Assembly (NCBI RefSeq): GCF_012863495.1
Contig: NZ_JAAVJL010000001.1
Location: forward strand, 1,178,001 to 1,242,000
Length of the DNA: 64,000 bases
Direction: 5' to 3'
Origin: Pseudanabaena yagii GIHE-NHR1
GTDB taxonomy: Bacteria; Cyanobacteriota; Cyanobacteriia; Pseudanabaenales; Pseudanabaenaceae
Below the pieces are notes generated by a model. That model did no database searches and was not told where the DNA came from. It was given only the letters and a program-made list of their open reading frames with translations. The stretch's first letter is position 1, and every line of letters begins with the position of its first letter. Positions 18,002 through 26,290 of this stretch are shown here, in pieces. The translations under genes were made by a program, and so were the position numbers.

Positions 18002-19195
18002 TTACTTGATATTTATATTTAAAATTTTATCAATCAACCATTTGACTGTGCTAAAACGATATTTAACCCTGCCAATAGAACCAGTTCCTTCAGAGATAGA
18101 ATCAATAAATCGACGATCTGCATTGATTTCAATAAATAACTCTATAAGAGAATCTTTTCTCATTTTTAATAATTCTATTTGATCGTAATTTAAACAACTT
18201 AGATTTACAGACCAAGCCTCAAATAAAGCTTTATTGAAAGGCATTTTCCTAGCATTTTTATCAGCCCGTTTACGAAATGCCTCATTGCCAAAGATATCTA
18301 TCGCAGCAGACATAGCCTTGAAAAAATCATATTCTAAATTGTCAAGATGTTCATCTGACATATCATTCATTATTTTCATAGCATTATTCAGAAATGTGTC
18401 TAAATCAACTGCATCATATTCTAAAAAATGAGTGATCTTAAATGCCAAAAAACGTAGGACTGTCTCACGATCTGCCATACGCTCATCTCGGACAGAATTT
18501 CCTGTAGCATTTTTAAATTCTTCAGTCTTAGCAAGTTTTTCAAGAAATTTTGTTGCTTTGCCTTGATTGATAGCATGACGAATTTCTTGAGGTGACAAGG
18601 GTAAACCACCAGTATTAATACGTTTAAATATATTAAATTTAAATTCCTCTGATGTCCCCTTTTCAATTAAGTGAATGGTGATTTGGGTTTCGTTGATTCT
18701 TCTCTGATAATTTCTTGGTATCTCTTCATAAGATTTCCCGTTAAGCTGTGTGAGAAACTCTAATTTTGACAATCGGAATATATCTTTATCATCATTTTTT
18801 TCTTCATCCTTACCTAACACAAAATGTTTAATAGCGGTTAATCGTTGCTGTCCATCTATAACTTTCCATTTATCCTCATCAGTTGCATCAATATAAAAAG
18901 CTGGTAATGGAATGCGTATAAGCATGGACTCAATCAATCGACTTTTAGCGACAGGATTCCAAATAGTAGAATTACGTTGAAAATCTGGAGATAGTTCAAT
19001 TTCACCAAATTTAATTCTGTTGAGGACTAAATCTATCGTTATTTGTCTTGTATCAATTTTAATCTTAGTAGGATCAAATGGCTCAATAATTTCCTGTTCT
19101 TCTTCTATCTCAACATCTAAAACATCATCCTCAAAAATTTGATTTTGCTTATAATTATCAACATTTTTTTGTGATTGATTTTTGATTGTACTCAT
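18002..19195 (-). CDS. DUF262-domain protein (GmrSD N-terminal-like)
   Basis: 397 residues. The DUF262 core has the PDFQRN motif (71-76) and DGQQRLTAI (114-122), the ParB/sulfiredoxin-like nucleotide-binding signature found in GmrS, BrxU and related defence proteins. It continues with RINTGGLPLSPQEIRHAI. The C-terminal HNH domain of complete GmrSD enzymes is absent: no HNH-like His-Asn-His cluster is visible. The N-terminus is acidic (DVLDVEIEEEQEIIEP). First gene of the three-gene operon; its promoter should lie in 19196-19380. AT-rich, with no HIP1 across the operon. Confidence 0.85.
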   Translation of the reverse strand: MSTIKNQSQKNVDNYKQNQIFEDDVLDVEIEEEQEIIEPFDPTKIKIDTRQITIDLVLNRIKFGEIELSPDFQRNSTIWNPVAKSRLIESMLIRIPLPAFYIDATDEDKWKVIDGQQRLTAIKHFVLGKDEEKNDDKDIFRLSKLEFLTQLNGKSYEEIPRNYQRRINETQITIHLIEKGTSEEFKFNIFKRINTGGLPLSPQEIRHAINQGKATKFLEKLAKTEEFKNATGNSVRDERMADRETVLRFLAFKITHFLEYDAVDLDTFLNNAMKIMNDMSDEHLDNLEYDFFKAMSAAIDIFGNEAFRKRADKNARKMPFNKALFEAWSVNLSCLNYDQIELLKMRKDSLIELFIEINADRRFIDSISEGTGSIGRVKYRFSTVKWLIDKILNINIK

Positions 19196-19380
19196 GGTAA
19201 CTATCCCTTGTTACAAATAGTAAATTAACTAGATTTAATAGGCTATTATATTAGATTTAGAATATAGATTTGATATGAATATAAATCAAACTAAACAATG
19301 ATTTTTAGGTGTGTACAAATATTGATTAGTATTAACTAGTATTGAAAGCATATACAGTCTTAAAACATAATAGCCGAAAA

Positions 19381-21021
19381 ATGAAAGGTAAAGTTTTTAT
19401 TGTTGGTGCAGGGATTGGGGGCGTAGAGTTTTTGACAGTTCGCGCTAGGGATTTGATATGTACTGCTGAAGTGATTATTAGTGATGCGCTAGTCGATCGC
19501 ACTTTATTAGACCTTGCGCCGCCACAATGTAATTGCATCATTGCGGGTAAACGGGGTGGACAGGAAAGTATTAAGCAAGCAGAAATCAATCAAATGCTGG
19601 TGGAATATTGCTTGCAGGGTAAGCAAGTAGTGCGGCTCAAGAGTGGCGATCCTTGGATATTTGGTCGATCGCTACCTGAGATATCAGCATTGCAAGCCGC
19701 TAATTGTGATTGGGAAGTAGTCGCAGGGATTTCTAGTGCGATCGCGGCTCCCATGTTGGCTGGGATACCACTTACAGAAGTGGAGGCGAGTTCTTGTTTT
19801 GCGGTGATGACGGGACATGATTTGGAGCGGCTGCCTTGGGATGCGATCGCTCAAATTCCGACATTGGTAATTTTGATGGGGACAAATAATCTGGCGGGAT
19901 TGTTGGCAAAATTGCAAGAGGGAAAATCTGGGGATACAAAAATTGCGATCGTGCGTTGGTGTGGGAGACCTGAGCAGCAGGTATGGACAGGTACTTTGAC
20001 AGATATCCAGTCAAAATTACCTGAAGGATCTCTATCGCCATCGGTGATTATTATTGGGGAAGTCGTAAAGTTTCATGAGCAATTGTCCCGTCCTGACAGG
20101 AAATTATTAGAAAATTGTGTTCTCCAAGACTTGGCATCAAGTCCTATAAAAAGTACGTTGGCTTCGACATCGCTTAGCCAACGTTGGCTGAGCGATGTCG
20201 AAGCCAGTGTTGATCTAGAAAAGGAAAAATTACCATTGCAGGGCAAACGGATTTTAGTGACAAGGGCAGCGACACAGGCTAGCCAATTTACAGATTTACT
20301 CACCAATCAAGGTTTTGAAGTTATTGAGATGCCAACTTTAGCGATCGTGCCTCCAAGCAGTTGGGAAATGTTGGATCAAGCGATCGCCGATCTTGCAAAT
20401 TATGATTGGTTGATTTTGACCTCAGCAAATGCTGTTGAGAGTTTTTTCGGACGCTTGCAACAGTCTGGCAAAGATAGCCGTGCCTTGCATTCCCTGAAAG
20501 TTGCCGTAGTGGGGCGCAAGACCGCCGAAGTGTTGGCAAATTATGGAATTACGCCCGATTTAGTACCAGTAGATTTTATTGCCGATTCCTTGATTGATGC
20601 CTTTTTGACAGGCAATCATGTTTTAACTGACAAAAAGTTGTTATTCCCGCGAGTGCAATCGGGTGGGCGTGAGGTTTTAGTGGAGCAGTTGCAACAACAT
20701 GGGGCAATTATCGAGTCGATTCCTGCCTATGAGTCGGGCTGTCCTGAAGCGATCGATCCTGTCGCCTTAGCAGCTATTCAAAGCCAAAAACTTGATGTAA
20801 TTACCTTTGCTAGCTCCAAGACTGTGAGGTATTTTTGTCAATTACTGGATCGTGTAACAGCTAGAGAAACTTGGCAGACTTGGATTGCCTCAGCAAAAAT
20901 TGCTTCTATTGGTCCTCAGACCTCTAAAACCTGTGATGAGTTATTGGGGCGAGTTGATTGTGAGGCTGTGGAATATACCCTAGACGGTTTAGCCGAAGCG
21001 ATCGCCAAAATCCTTAATTAA
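19381..21021 (+). CDS. cobA-hemD: fused uroporphyrinogen-III C-methyltransferase / uroporphyrinogen-III synthase
   Basis: The N-terminal half (about 1-240) is SUMT/CobA: KVFIVGAGIGGVEFLTVRA, GKRGGQESI, VVRLKSGDPWIFGR and SSAIAAPMLAGIPLT. It makes precorrin-2 for siroheme and cobalamin. The C-terminal half (about 282-545) is HemD: GKRILVTRAATQASQF, LTSANAVESFF, AVVGRKTAEVLANYG, ITFASSKTVRYF and IASIGPQTSKTC. The fusion is known in bacteria. The start is the ATG at 19381, where SUMT proteins begin; an upstream ATG at 19342 would add 13 residues. A 46-bp palindrome encodes residues ~260-275 of the linker in frame. Confidence 0.92.
   Translation: MKGKVFIVGAGIGGVEFLTVRARDLICTAEVIISDALVDRTLLDLAPPQCNCIIAGKRGGQESIKQAEINQMLVEYCLQGKQVVRLKSGDPWIFGRSLPEISALQAANCDWEVVAGISSAIAAPMLAGIPLTEVEASSCFAVMTGHDLERLPWDAIAQIPTLVILMGTNNLAGLLAKLQEGKSGDTKIAIVRWCGRPEQQVWTGTLTDIQSKLPEGSLSPSVIIIGEVVKFHEQLSRPDRKLLENCVLQDLASSPIKSTLASTSLSQRWLSDVEASVDLEKEKLPLQGKRILVTRAATQASQFTDLLTNQGFEVIEMPTLAIVPPSSWEMLDQAIADLANYDWLILTSANAVESFFGRLQQSGKDSRALHSLKVAVVGRKTAEVLANYGITPDLVPVDFIADSLIDAFLTGNHVLTDKKLLFPRVQSGGREVLVEQLQQHGAIIESIPAYESGCPEAIDPVALAAIQSQKLDVITFASSKTVRYFCQLLDRVTARETWQTWIASAKIASIGPQTSKTCDELLGRVDCEAVEYTLDGLAEAIAKILN
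20160..20205. repeat. palindrome inserted in frame in the cobA-hemD linker
   Basis: GGCTTCGACATCGCTTAGCC, AACGTT and the matching right arm form a 20-bp-arm palindrome with one mismatch. It belongs to the same family as 5231-5274. It is read in frame as ASTSLSQRWLSDVEA without introducing a stop, between the two enzyme domains. Confidence 0.9.
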
Positions 21022-21178
21022 AGGTTAGGTACAAAAGCACTTGACCTCAGTTTTTAAACATTACAAAAACAAGCAATTTCTGACATTTACTAGCTTTTTT
21101 CCATACAATAAATACATAGGCTCTTTTAAGAACGTAATTTGAATCTTGCTTTAGTGCTTCACCATAAGATAAGAAATC

Positions 21179-21217
21179 GATTTTTGATGACTTAGCGAAG
21201 CCAAGTCATCAAAAATC
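21179..21217. terminator. hairpin downstream of cobA-hemD
   Basis: GATTTTTGATGACTT and its exact complement enclose AGCGAAGCC. It lies in the 320-bp gap between cobA-hemD and the peptidoglycan-binding gene. No other feature is seen in that gap. The apex is of the GCGAAGC type common to hairpins across this window. Confidence 0.7.
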
Positions 21218-21344
21218 TGGTTCTCTATTAAATTGTGGAACTCTAAACTGGGAGAAATTACAAAAACTAGCGAAATCATGTTTTTACGAACACAAAAGAG
21301 CCAATTGATTAGCCTAGTGGCGTTTTTTATTGAGGCTGAATTGT

Positions 21345-22193
21345 ATGGAACTTGTTGCTTATCTCCACAGTGAAATGATTTCTGAACGCCTACAGCAAGG
21401 CGAATCTATTGATCAAACCTTAGATTGTCAATTACTAGACTCGATCGCTAAATCATCCCATCATGCTAAGTCCGTTGTATGTGTTGGACTGGCAGCAGGC
21501 GCGATCGCTCTTAACACTATGCCAATTGCTGCCTTTGCCTATACGCCAGAAATTGCCAGTATTCAACAACTATTGGCAAGACGAGGATTTAACCCTGGAG
21601 CAATTGATGGAGTTATGGGACCTGCGACCAGAGAGGCAATCGTCGCTGCCCAAACATTTTATAAGATTGAAGCTGATGGCGTTGTTGGCTCTGGTACTCT
21701 TGCCGCCTTGCAATCGGACACTTACGAATCTGGTTCTGTCCAGTCACTTCCTGCTGATTACAAAACACCAGATGAACACAAATCATCAGATGCGGTGAAA
21801 AATGTACAGCAATTGCTGAGTGATCGCGGTTTTTATGGTGGTGCGATTGATGGCATTAAAGGTCCCATGACCCAAGAAGCGATTATTCTTGCCCAGAAAA
21901 CCTATGGCTTAATCCCTGATGGTGTTGCAGGACCTATCACCATTGCGGCGTTAGAAGCAGATACTAATGTCCCCCAAGTCAAGATTGCGGAAACCCAGCC
22001 TAGTAGTAATGTTTCCGATAATTCCATTAAGCAAGGTCAAACTCTCCTAAGCAATTTAGGTTTTTATGATGGTGCGATCGATGGTATTCAAGGTTCCCGA
22101 ACTACGGCTGCGATCAAAAAAGCCCAAGCCTTTTATGGCTTGCCTGTAGATGGAGTCCTCGGTTCCCAAACCTTAGCAGCATTGCAATCCTAG
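21345..22193 (+). CDS. triple peptidoglycan-binding-domain protein
   Basis: 282 residues. The N-terminal ~40 are polar; a hydrophobic segment follows (VVCVGLAAGAIALNTMPIAAFA, ending in a plausible signal-peptidase site). Three PG_binding_1 repeats come next at about 65-120, 150-205 and 225-280. Each has the pattern QQLLxxxGFxxGAIDGxxGPxT and a DGVxGxxTLAAL ending. There is no catalytic domain, so it is probably a cell-wall-associated structural or targeting protein. The ATG at 21345 is preferred over an in-frame TTG at 21330. The stop codon lies in the following palindrome. Confidence 0.85.
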   Translation: MELVAYLHSEMISERLQQGESIDQTLDCQLLDSIAKSSHHAKSVVCVGLAAGAIALNTMPIAAFAYTPEIASIQQLLARRGFNPGAIDGVMGPATREAIVAAQTFYKIEADGVVGSGTLAALQSDTYESGSVQSLPADYKTPDEHKSSDAVKNVQQLLSDRGFYGGAIDGIKGPMTQEAIILAQKTYGLIPDGVAGPITIAALEADTNVPQVKIAETQPSSNVSDNSIKQGQTLLSNLGFYDGAIDGIQGSRTTAAIKKAQAFYGLPVDGVLGSQTLAALQS

Positions 22194-22232
22194 AAATAAG
22201 AAGCCTCGCTAAGCGAGGCTTCTTATTTCTAG
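22190..22232. terminator. perfect 43-bp palindromic terminator
   Basis: Two exactly complementary 21-base arms around a single central A; each arm carries AAGAAGCCTCGC or its complement. The left arm includes the TAG stop of the peptidoglycan-binding gene (22191-22193). There is no long T-tract, only TTCTTATTTCT. Confidence 0.85.
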
Positions 22233-22282
22233 GGATATCTGTGGATAATAGAAGTGCTGCAATCTTCTACGGTGAATTACTC

Positions 22283-23062
22283 ATGACCACTGTCATTGAT
22301 CTGAATATTCCGAAAATGGCGATCGCGATCGGTATGATTGCGATCGCTACTAGTTTCTCGGTTTGGCAAAAATTAGACATCGCTAAGAATTTAATCATCG
22401 CCACTTTTCGCAGCATCATTCAATTGATTGTGGTGGGATTTTTGCTAGATGCCGTATTTGAGATCAAGCAGCCCGTCGTCATTCTCTTCATCATTTTCTT
22501 AATGAGCCTAATGGCAGCCCGTGAAGCCAAAAACCGTGTGCGTGAAAAAGTACCTTACGTTCTGCCGATTATGTGGATATCGGTAATTGTTGGTACTCTC
22601 GCGATTCTTGCCTACACCACTTTCTTAGTGATTCAGCCCGATACTTGGTATTCACCGCAATATCTAATTCCCCTCGCAGGCATGATCTTAGGTAATTCGA
22701 TGAATGGTGCAGCGATCGCTGCCGAGAGATTTACACAGGATTTAGTCAAGCGATCGCGGGAAATCGAAACCCATTTATGTTTAGGTGCAACCCCACAACA
22801 GGCAATTTCTAACTATCAAACCGATGCCATTAGAGCCGCCATGATTCCCACGATTAACGTGATGATGGTAGCTGGCGTTGTATCTTTACCTGGAATGATG
22901 ACAGGACAAATTTTAAGTGGTACATCACCATTATTAGCAGTGCGCTACCAGCTAGTAATTTTATTCGCTATTACTACAGCTAATCTCATCACAGCCTTAA
23001 TATTAACGACTCTAGTTACACGCCAATTTTTCACTCCTGCTCAACAACTAAAACTACCATAG
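22283..23062 (+). CDS. FetB/UPF0014-type ABC transporter permease
   Basis: 260 residues with about seven hydrophobic helices. Family marks: SVWQKLDIAKNLIIATFRS, IQLIVVGFLL, PLAGMILGNSMNGAAIAAERF, and EIETHLCLGATPQQAI. Then AMIPTINVMMVAGVVSLPGMMTGQILSG. E. coli FetB is the permease of an iron-export ABC pair with FetA. No adjacent ATPase gene is present here, so the partner must be elsewhere and the substrate is unproven. The start is the ATG at 22283, with a GGTGA-like site before it; an upstream in-frame GTG at 22241 would overlap nothing but adds unconserved residues. Confidence 0.87.
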   Translation: MTTVIDLNIPKMAIAIGMIAIATSFSVWQKLDIAKNLIIATFRSIIQLIVVGFLLDAVFEIKQPVVILFIIFLMSLMAAREAKNRVREKVPYVLPIMWISVIVGTLAILAYTTFLVIQPDTWYSPQYLIPLAGMILGNSMNGAAIAAERFTQDLVKRSREIETHLCLGATPQQAISNYQTDAIRAAMIPTINVMMVAGVVSLPGMMTGQILSGTSPLLAVRYQLVILFAITTANLITALILTTLVTRQFFTPAQQLKLP

Positions 23063-23116
23063 AAATATTTAGTATATTGAGCTATAAGGGGAAGAAATTA
23101 AATAAAAATTATTATA

Positions 23117-23151
23117 AAACTGTTGCATAGAATTTGAGTATGCAACAGTTT
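23117..23151. terminator. hairpin between convergent fetB-like and hydroxylase genes
   Basis: AAACTGTTGCATA and its complement enclose GAATTTGAG; the right arm is followed by TCTTGGTTTT. It lies midway in the 133-base convergent gap and could serve both genes. Confidence 0.75.
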
Positions 23152-23195
23152 CTTGGTTTTACACTTAATAACAACCAGTTAATTATATTGGTGAA

Positions 23196-23729
23196 TTAGT
23201 TCAGTGAAACCTCTTGGTTTAATTGCTTAAACTTGCGACGGACAAAGCGTAAGAATAACAACCACTTTTCCGCAGGGTACTCATAGAATGAGAAAATATC
23301 TCCGAAAGCTGCAAAAGCATTTTGGTGGTGGAGCCAATGTCTTTCTGGAGTAGTGATAAAGAAGAAATCACAAAAAGCTTTAATAGGTTCAGGTGTTTTC
23401 CATTCCAGAATAGAAACATGTCGCCATACTACATGAAACTCACCTAGTAAAAGTCCAATAACCGTTCCTACTGGCGACAATTGCCATAGCCAAGGTGTAA
23501 ATATGAAATAGGGAACAGCACCTAAAATACCATCTAGTAACACGAGAGGATTTCTGGTTAAAACAGCATAATGGAGAAAGCTACGATTTTTACCATGATG
23601 CACAATGCTGTGAAACTTGCCAAATACATGCTCAGGTACATGATAGAAAAATGTTGAAAAAAAGTCGCCTAACAGAAGTAACAGCATCGTTGCTGTAATT
23701 GCTTTAATCAACTCTAAAATAACTTCCAA
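23196..23729 (-). CDS. sterol desaturase / fatty acid hydroxylase-family membrane protein
   Basis: 177 residues. The diiron histidine clusters of the FA_hydroxylase superfamily are present in order: FFYHVPEHVFGKFHSIVHH, WRHVSILEW and TPERHWLHHQN. There are three or four hydrophobic stretches (ITATMLLLLLGDFF, VLLDGILGAVPYFIF, VGTVIGLLLGEF). It is short, but so are several bacterial members. The substrate could be a lipid or carotenoid, and nothing in the context decides. A family-A element and several hairpins lie upstream. Confidence 0.8.
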   Translation of the reverse strand: MEVILELIKAITATMLLLLLGDFFSTFFYHVPEHVFGKFHSIVHHGKNRSFLHYAVLTRNPLVLLDGILGAVPYFIFTPWLWQLSPVGTVIGLLLGEFHVVWRHVSILEWKTPEPIKAFCDFFFITTPERHWLHHQNAFAAFGDIFSFYEYPAEKWLLFLRFVRRKFKQLNQEVSLN

Positions 23730-23890
23730 AGTAAACCCTCACAACTTGGTTTAAGCCTAGGAGATCAAGTTAAAGTTGCGTTTATATCAAGGTTAAGAAT
23801 CGATTTTTTAGAAGTAAATATACTTGAAACGCATGTAAATCGTTAAGTTAATCTTAAATCTGACTTAATATAACTTAATGTTTGTGTATA

Positions 23891-23979
23891 ACAGTTCTAA
23901 ATAATTTGTGGATTTTTGGTTTTGTGGAAGCACACTCCCTTTGGGGTACGCTTCTACAAACCATTGAGGATTGCTATAT
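23891..23979. mobile_element. family-A inverted-repeat mini-element (copy 2)
   Basis: Left end CAGTTCTAAATAATTTGTGG, central stem TTTGTGGAAGCACAC around a C/T-rich loop, right end CCATTGAGGATTGCTATAT. The centre stem has compensatory and wobble differences from copies 3 and 4. Confidence 0.75.
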
Positions 23980-24019
23980 AACACTTTTCAAGCATTGTAC
24001 ATAACACGCTTAAAATTGT

Positions 24020-24099
24020 CTTGATAGATGGTTTGCGTAGCAAATTCTCTATCAAGACGAGAATTAAAAGCTTTGCTTAGCAAGGCTTTTAATTCTCGT
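24020..24099. repeat. two back-to-back hairpins with GCGTAGC / GCTTAGC apexes
   Basis: Hairpin 1 (24020-24056): CTTGATAGA arms around GGTTTGCGTAGCAAATTC. Hairpin 2 (24057-24099): ACGAGAATTAAAAGC arms with a TTTGCTTAGCAAG core. The arms are unrelated to each other but the apexes belong to the same class. Confidence 0.75.
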
Positions 24100-24127
24100 C
24101 TTGTAAAAATTACGAGCTTAACCAAAA

Positions 24128-24164
24128 AGAGTTATTGCTCCACCTTTGACAAAGCAATAACTCT
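24128..24164 (-). terminator. terminator hairpin of the PatA-type regulator gene
   Basis: AGAGTTATTGCT and its exact complement enclose CCACCTTTGACAA. It starts 14 bases beyond the regulator stop codon in the direction of transcription. Confidence 0.75.
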
Positions 24165-24178
24165 AGCAAAAATTATGT

Positions 24179-25249
24179 TTAGCGTTTGCTATGTTTCTCG
24201 ATGGTTGTTAATAACTCCTTTTCCCCAAAGGGTTTAGTAAGGTATTCTGTCGCGCCAACCATCCGCGCTTTAACGCGATCGATAAAGCCATCTTTCCCCG
24301 TTAGCATGATAATTGGAATCTTGGCAAAAGCACTGGAGCGGCGTAGCATTCCACATAGCTCATAGCCATCTATCTCTGGCATAGTGATATCACACAAAAC
24401 TAGATCAGGCTTATATTGAAAGATCACACTTAAAGCCTTAATAGGACTAGAAACTGCCGTAACCTGATAACCATGATTATGCAAAATATATTCCACAGCA
24501 CGACAAATCGTCATGCTATCGTCAACGCATAAAATCCGTGGCGATTCCACCTTAGCTTGTGGTAAGACGTTAAGCATTAAAGGTGGAACTGTAACCTCTC
24601 CAGTAGCGATCGCCTCATAAATCGCCTGACCAACTTTGCATATATCTAATCCTGAATATCGGGATAACTGGCGAATAGTAGTTTTGCCATCAATCCAAGT
24701 ACTTAAGTGTGGCAACGCATCATTGGATAGCATTACGGGACATTGATTAACCGACTGGATAAATGGATAAAACTGCTGCCATGTCTGTAACTGTCGCGAA
24801 AATTCAGCACTGATTTGAGAAAATTTGAGGTGGGTTAATCTTGGTGTCAGGGCAGGGCTAATTTCAAAAACAAATGTGCCTTGGTAAAGACTCAGAATCT
24901 CAAAAAGTACCTCACGCATTGTACTTTCAATAATTGACTTCGCCTGAGCAGGATTGAGAATGTTGGATTCTAGCAGTGACCAAATTTGTCCATATTCCAA
25001 GACATTAATCCCTAGCTTGGAGGTGGCTAATCGATCAATCGCGTGTTCTAAACCTAGACCATGTAAGTAATCTCGCAGTCTAGTCAGATTACTATTAGTA
25101 TCAGTTGCATAGATCAACTCACCACGACTAAAAAATAAAAACCAAAACTTCCCTGCGGTTGACTCAATCAATAACTCGCCAGTTCGCTGCCCAAGCTCAA
25201 TCAGGTGAATAATAGTGTATACGTCAATTTCTCTGAGCGTGCCTTGCAT
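24179..25249 (-). CDS. PatA-type response regulator (DUF4388 + receiver)
   Basis: 356 residues. The N-terminal DUF4388/PATAN domain (about 1-105) opens MQGTLREIDVYTIIHLIELG with RTGELLIES. The middle helical part includes WIDGKTTIRQLSRYSGLDI. The C-terminal receiver (about 232-352) is complete: CVDDS, phospho-acceptor Asp in LVLCDITMPEIDGY, MLTGK and the late lysine in YLTKPFG. The C-terminal position of the receiver matches PatA/PixG regulators, which control heterocyst pattern, phototaxis or pili. No CheA/CheW/MCP cluster follows, so the pathway cannot be told here. Confidence 0.88.
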   Translation of the reverse strand: MQGTLREIDVYTIIHLIELGQRTGELLIESTAGKFWFLFFSRGELIYATDTNSNLTRLRDYLHGLGLEHAIDRLATSKLGINVLEYGQIWSLLESNILNPAQAKSIIESTMREVLFEILSLYQGTFVFEISPALTPRLTHLKFSQISAEFSRQLQTWQQFYPFIQSVNQCPVMLSNDALPHLSTWIDGKTTIRQLSRYSGLDICKVGQAIYEAIATGEVTVPPLMLNVLPQAKVESPRILCVDDSMTICRAVEYILHNHGYQVTAVSSPIKALSVIFQYKPDLVLCDITMPEIDGYELCGMLRRSSAFAKIPIIMLTGKDGFIDRVKARMVGATEYLTKPFGEKELLTTIEKHSKR

Positions 25250-25369
25250 GGGTGGTTATAAAGGGGAATTTTTGTGTCTTTGAATATATAGATTAATGTG
25301 TCTACATTATCAGAATCTCGTTATACTCCCTGATTTTAAGGCTTTTTTAGTAGAACTCCCACTTAATTC

Positions 25370-25762
25370 TTAACTATCTTGTAGCGGTGGAATACGAGCA
25401 ATTACACCACTTTTAAGAGGTTCAGGACGCTCTTTCCATGCCAGCATCCCATCAGCGCGATCGCTATATATCTCTGCACAGGACAAAATCGCTGAGGCAG
25501 TATTGAGAATATTGTCATTATCGATGGGTAAATCACCGAATAAATAGGAGTACTTACCCTCAGAGGCAAAAGTAACCACACAGGCATGACTACAAGCACT
25601 CATACAGGACACAGGACGGATGGCAAATTGCGATCGCCGATCCCAATCTTGATGTAACTGAGAAATTTCCTTGAGTAGCATTTCGCCACCACTCACACCT
25701 ACCTTTTTGCCGTTTTGCCAAGTACTCGCACAGGTAGTACAAACTAATAAACTATGGGTCAT
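25370..25762 (-). CDS. DUF1636 small Cys-rich (ferredoxin-like) protein
   Basis: 130 residues. Cysteines sit at 8 and 11 (LVCTTCAST) and at 53, 57 and 61 (SCMSACSHAC), matching the DUF1636 metal/2Fe-2S-binding pattern. The region SYLFGDLP is also conserved. Members are often found with cobalamin or metal genes; here the neighbours are unrelated. It is probably a soluble redox or metal protein. Function unproven. Confidence 0.83.
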   Translation of the reverse strand: MTHSLLVCTTCASTWQNGKKVGVSGGEMLLKEISQLHQDWDRRSQFAIRPVSCMSACSHACVVTFASEGKYSYLFGDLPIDNDNILNTASAILSCAEIYSDRADGMLAWKERPEPLKSGVIARIPPLQDS

Positions 25763-25787
25763 TTACGCCTCAATACCATACACAAGA

Positions 25788-25820
25788 AAAATTAAGCCTC
25801 ATACAATGAGGCTTAATTTT
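25788..25820 (-). terminator. intrinsic terminator after the DUF2973 gene
   Basis: AAAATTAAGCCTCAT and its complement enclose ACA. On the minus strand it ends in a short T-run. It separates the DUF2973 gene from the DUF1636 gene. Confidence 0.82.
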
Positions 25821-25839
25821 GATAAATTTTTTGATAAAT

Positions 25840-26118
25840 CTATGATTTTTCGCCATTAGGAGAAGAATTGTAGAGAGCATCAAGTCGAGAACGCGCATCA
25901 TCAACATTAATTGATTTAATTACCATTAATGGCTCATCGATATACTTACCATCTTTGTCCCATAATTCAGGATGAGCAAATTGGGGAGATACACGGCGGC
26001 GATTGTCTTGATAGCTACGAGCATCATTTTGAGAAAGCGATATCATGCTACGGATGAGATTGCTGATCGCAAAAATGGAGAGGATAGTAAAAGCGAGTAT
26101 GTAGATGATTTGTACCAT
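25840..26118 (-). CDS. DUF2973 cyanobacterial membrane-anchored protein
   Basis: 92 residues from the ATG at 26118. One N-terminal helix (VQIIYILAFTILSIFAISNLI) is followed by a polar tail with HPELWDKDGKYIDEPLMVI and the conserved end DDARSRLDALYNSSP. These features match DUF2973. An in-frame ATG at 26187 would add 23 residues not seen in the family. The DUF2605 gene lies upstream on the same strand, and the two are neighbours in other cyanobacteria as I recall. Function unknown. Confidence 0.83.
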   Translation of the reverse strand: MVQIIYILAFTILSIFAISNLIRSMISLSQNDARSYQDNRRRVSPQFAHPELWDKDGKYIDEPLMVIKSINVDDARSRLDALYNSSPNGEKS

Positions 26119-26290
26119 GTCTGCTTTCCTAAAAAAGTATATAAAATGAGTGAGTGGGTCTAGATTTGAAGATTGGGCAGATATCAAACGCGGATCTAAG
26201 AATGTCTAAAATCTACGTTCTCAAGGTTGTGATAACAAAGTTTTTTATAAGCGATCGCCGCGTGAGGCTAGCAGATCAGGAGTAAAAATT

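Larger units (their letters stand above)
23730..24178. other. 449-bp gene-free region with repeats and stacked hairpins
   Basis: Contains the promoter side of the hydroxylase gene, a family-A element (23891-23979), two adjacent hairpins (24020-24056 and 24057-24099) and a terminator hairpin for the regulator gene (24128-24164). An open frame across the hairpins (24028-24237) is an artefact of the repeats. Confidence 0.7.

Noticed and set aside
24028-24237. 69-codon open frame on the plus strand
   Set aside because: It runs through two adjacent hairpins and into the 3' end of the PatA-type regulator gene on the other strand; its peptide is made of repeat arms.
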